This document shows, in pieces, positions 62,101 through 64,000 of a stretch of DNA of 64,000 nt. The position numbers were made by a program, and so were the translations under genes. Each line of letters begins with the position of its first letter. Position 1 is the first letter of the stretch. This DNA is from Phoebastria nigripes (Eukaryota; Chordata; Aves; Procellariiformes; Diomedeidae). The notes beneath the pieces are model-generated. The model was not told where the DNA came from. It saw only the letters and a program-made list of their open reading frames with translations, and searched no databases. The DNA is taken from the NCBI GenBank assembly GCA_035582835.1, contig JAYKAV010003044.1:4630018-4694017 (forward strand), written 5' to 3'.

Positions 62101-63638
62101 AAGATATTAGGAAATTAATACTAAGAGCAGGCTGGGCTACAGAGCAGAAAAGCCACCTCTACAAACCTAGAGCCAGTGGGCAATGGGAGATCTTTCCCAC
62201 TCCAGTCCTTTGCATCACTCCATTATGTATCCTGTTACCTGAATAGCTCCCGAAGGTGCCACCTGCCTCTCCTCTCTGCTCATCGCTCATCTCTTCTGCC
62301 TGCTTCTTGCTTCAGATCCGCTTTTAAGGCTGCCTGCTATTCTCAGAATAGCCTCCCAGTTCGTGTTTGCTAAGCTGATGCCTCCCTCTGCTCCAAAGAG
62401 TGCCATCCCTGCAAATTATTACGGTAATAAAGACCCTGGCTGTGCTACATTTGCACTCTGTTACAAAGCAGAGCCTTTCGAGCAGGAGCTCCATGGGGAC
62501 AGTACAGAAAGGTGAGGAGCGGGATTCAAGCCCTGATTAAGGAGCAGACACATCTCTCCCCCTCTCCAGCACCGCAGGTTTAGGTCTTGATTTTCAGCAA
62601 TCAAATCTTGTTCCCTATTCACTTATTCCCCTCACTCCAAACACACACACAGAGTTACTGATCATTCACTTTTCTCTAACACACTTTAAATTCTTATCTA
62701 CAAACCACAGTCCCGTGTTTCAGCACTTACCCATTCTGGTCTCTTTTCTTCCTTTGCAAGTAACTCCTTTCAATGCTCCAGCCTCATTAGGAAGAGCCTG
62801 AATCCTCTGCAGCTGGCAGCACCTTGCTGATCTGGCCCAAATACTCTCTGAGATTTAACTTGAAAGCTTTATATAGCTCTAGTTTGACGGGACAGGTGAG
62901 CACAGCATCTGACATGGTGGGATTGATTTCCTGGTGTAGGAAGGAGCATACAGTTCAACAGCATCCGACTTTAGCTTTTGACTTCACAGCCCAAGCAATG
63001 TTCTTCTAACCCTGCCATTTTGCGTGCCNTTTCCCGATTATTTTAGGACATGACACATCTGGTAACTGTACCTGTAACCGTTCTCCACCTTGCACCGTCA
63101 ACAAGGTGTGAGCAATAATGAATTAATACCTGGGCTTCACTTGCAGTGGTGTTAACCAGCAGAAGCCTCTTTTGTCAGAGCTGGGATCAAACTGTTCTTC
63201 TGAACCGAGGAGGATTCCAGCTCGGGGCACCAGCTTACTTCTTCCCCCGGGTTTACGTAGCTGCACACAAGAACAACAGCCCAGGTGCCAGCCACGACTC
63301 ACGTCAGTCGTGTCATGACAGCGGTACTGCCACGTAGGGTTTTGTNGATTTATGGCAACCGGTGACCTGATTTCCCAGCTCTTTTTTTTCTTTCTGATGC
63401 TTATTAAAAGAAAATTGCCAGGTGGAAACACAGAGGCCCAGGTAAGGTGGGTTGAGAATTTGGACTTCGCTTTCTGAAGTAGCAGGTGAGAAACAGCCGT
63501 GCTATTGCTTCCTAACATGGTTCTGCTAAAAAGCTTTCTGAACCATTTTGCATATATTACAAGCTCGCCTCTTTGACAGAAGAAGAAAAATCCCTTGATA
63601 GGATTTATGTGTAATTAGCTGGTTTATTCATTTAACAG
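59113..63638. other. flank with one membrane-like frame, otherwise no gene seen
   Basis: GC content is moderate, with a GC-richer zone at about 60800-61330. Many overlapping short ORFs there are composition artefacts. An A-run lies at 61550-61561. The frame at 60161-60330 is described separately. Confidence 0.55.
60161..60330 (+). other. open frame with one predicted membrane helix
   Basis: An acceptor-like GTGTTTCTAG at 60151-60160 precedes a frame without its own ATG. It encodes a polar stretch, then GGDLDL, then a hydrophobic run of 22 residues (about 60250-60315) built of V, I, F, L, C and A with one W. Joined to the phase-1 donor at 59080 it would stay in frame. After 60320 the sequence becomes pyrimidine-rich and noncoding-looking, with no good donor or near stop. 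T-rich DNA often yields hydrophobic frames by chance. Confidence 0.15.
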
Positions 63639-63796
63639 GTCTAATTCGGAGATCAGCTATGTGTGAAAAGTGCACCAGGTTTCAAATCTGCACAGAGTGC
63701 AACCAGCTTAGACCAATGCCTTACGAAAGGGCAAATATGTGCGAGAGGAGGCATTTACCATGTGCTGAGCTTGGGCTGGTAAATTTGTATTTATAG
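63639..63796 (+). other. candidate terminal exon encoding a cysteine-rich peptide
   Basis: An acceptor (TTTATTCATTTAACAG) ends at 63638. The frame that follows is open to TAG at 63794-63796 and is in phase with the donor at 59080. From the internal ATG at 63659 it encodes 45 residues with six cysteines in the order C-x2-C-x5-C-x2-C-x13-C-x6-C, with a histidine between the last two, a spacing reminiscent of small zinc-binding modules. I do not recognise a family. It may equally be a noncoding element, since an AT-rich TAATTA-containing stretch abuts it. Confidence 0.25.
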
Positions 63797-64000
63797 CAAA
63801 GCTCTTCTTAAGAAGGGCTTGACAGAGGCGATAAATCTCATAAGGAGACACAGTGGCCAACTGCCCAACAAAGGGATGTTTTCATTGCGCCGGTTATTGT
63901 CTTTGCAGGGAGGTTTGGTTCAGTAGCCAGCTGTGCCTGCGTTTGCTTTCAGACTCCATCTGCTGAACCGGCTGTAGGGCCCGGGGAGGCCCAAGCTTTA
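63797..64000. other. no feature seen
   Basis: Unremarkable sequence to the window end. A short GC-rich segment at 63975-63993 may begin something outside the window. Confidence 0.6.

Noticed and set aside
1..64000. tRNA, rRNA, snRNA, known microRNA, CRISPR array, retroviral genes
   Set aside because: I looked for characteristic boxes, known mature sequences, repeat-spacer spacing and polymerase-like frames and found none; small unknown hairpins cannot be excluded by eye.

Overview
This window is bird nuclear genomic DNA. The clearest evidence is the 3' end of a CR1 LINE at about 47297-47366, with the family's characteristic 'gatgatcctt...gggtcccttccaact' core and a 'ctatgattcta' tail. The rest fits a vertebrate chromosome: CpG-poor, AT-rich DNA, one sharp CpG island and sparse repeats. 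The assembly is imperfect: there are N gaps at 17342-17569 and 47494-47563, a 3-N gap near 12501, and dozens of single Ns. I cannot name the species.

Layout. (1) Positions 1-49720 are AT-rich with no recognisable protein. They hold many homopolymer runs, short A/C- or G/T-rich low-complexity blocks, a few microsatellites and one CR1 fragment. Long homopolymers are strongly skewed to A on the + strand (by hand about 23 A-runs of 10 or more against 6 T-runs), as expected for DNA transcribed from the minus strand. (2) Positions 49430-50800 are a CpG island carrying CCAAT boxes in both orientations, GC boxes, a (TCC)n tract and a good minus-strand splice donor at 49721/49720. I read this as the promoter and untranslated first exon of a gene on the minus strand whose first intron or introns fill the left three quarters of the window. 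(3) Positions 50800-64000 have more even composition, no homopolymer skew, a second small CpG-dense patch at 55861-56025, and a few weak signs of plus-strand exons at 58855-59080, 60161 onward and 63639-63796.

No gene is identified by name. No ORF matches a protein I recognise, and those that cross N gaps or simple repeats are artefacts. Several short splice-bounded open segments are listed as low-confidence candidate exons. The most interesting are a minus-strand exon at 44606/44627-44666, whose splice donor has been tandemly duplicated in frame, and a possible plus-strand gene at 58.8-63.8 kb ending in a small cysteine-rich peptide. I saw no tRNA, rRNA, CRISPR, bacterial or viral feature.
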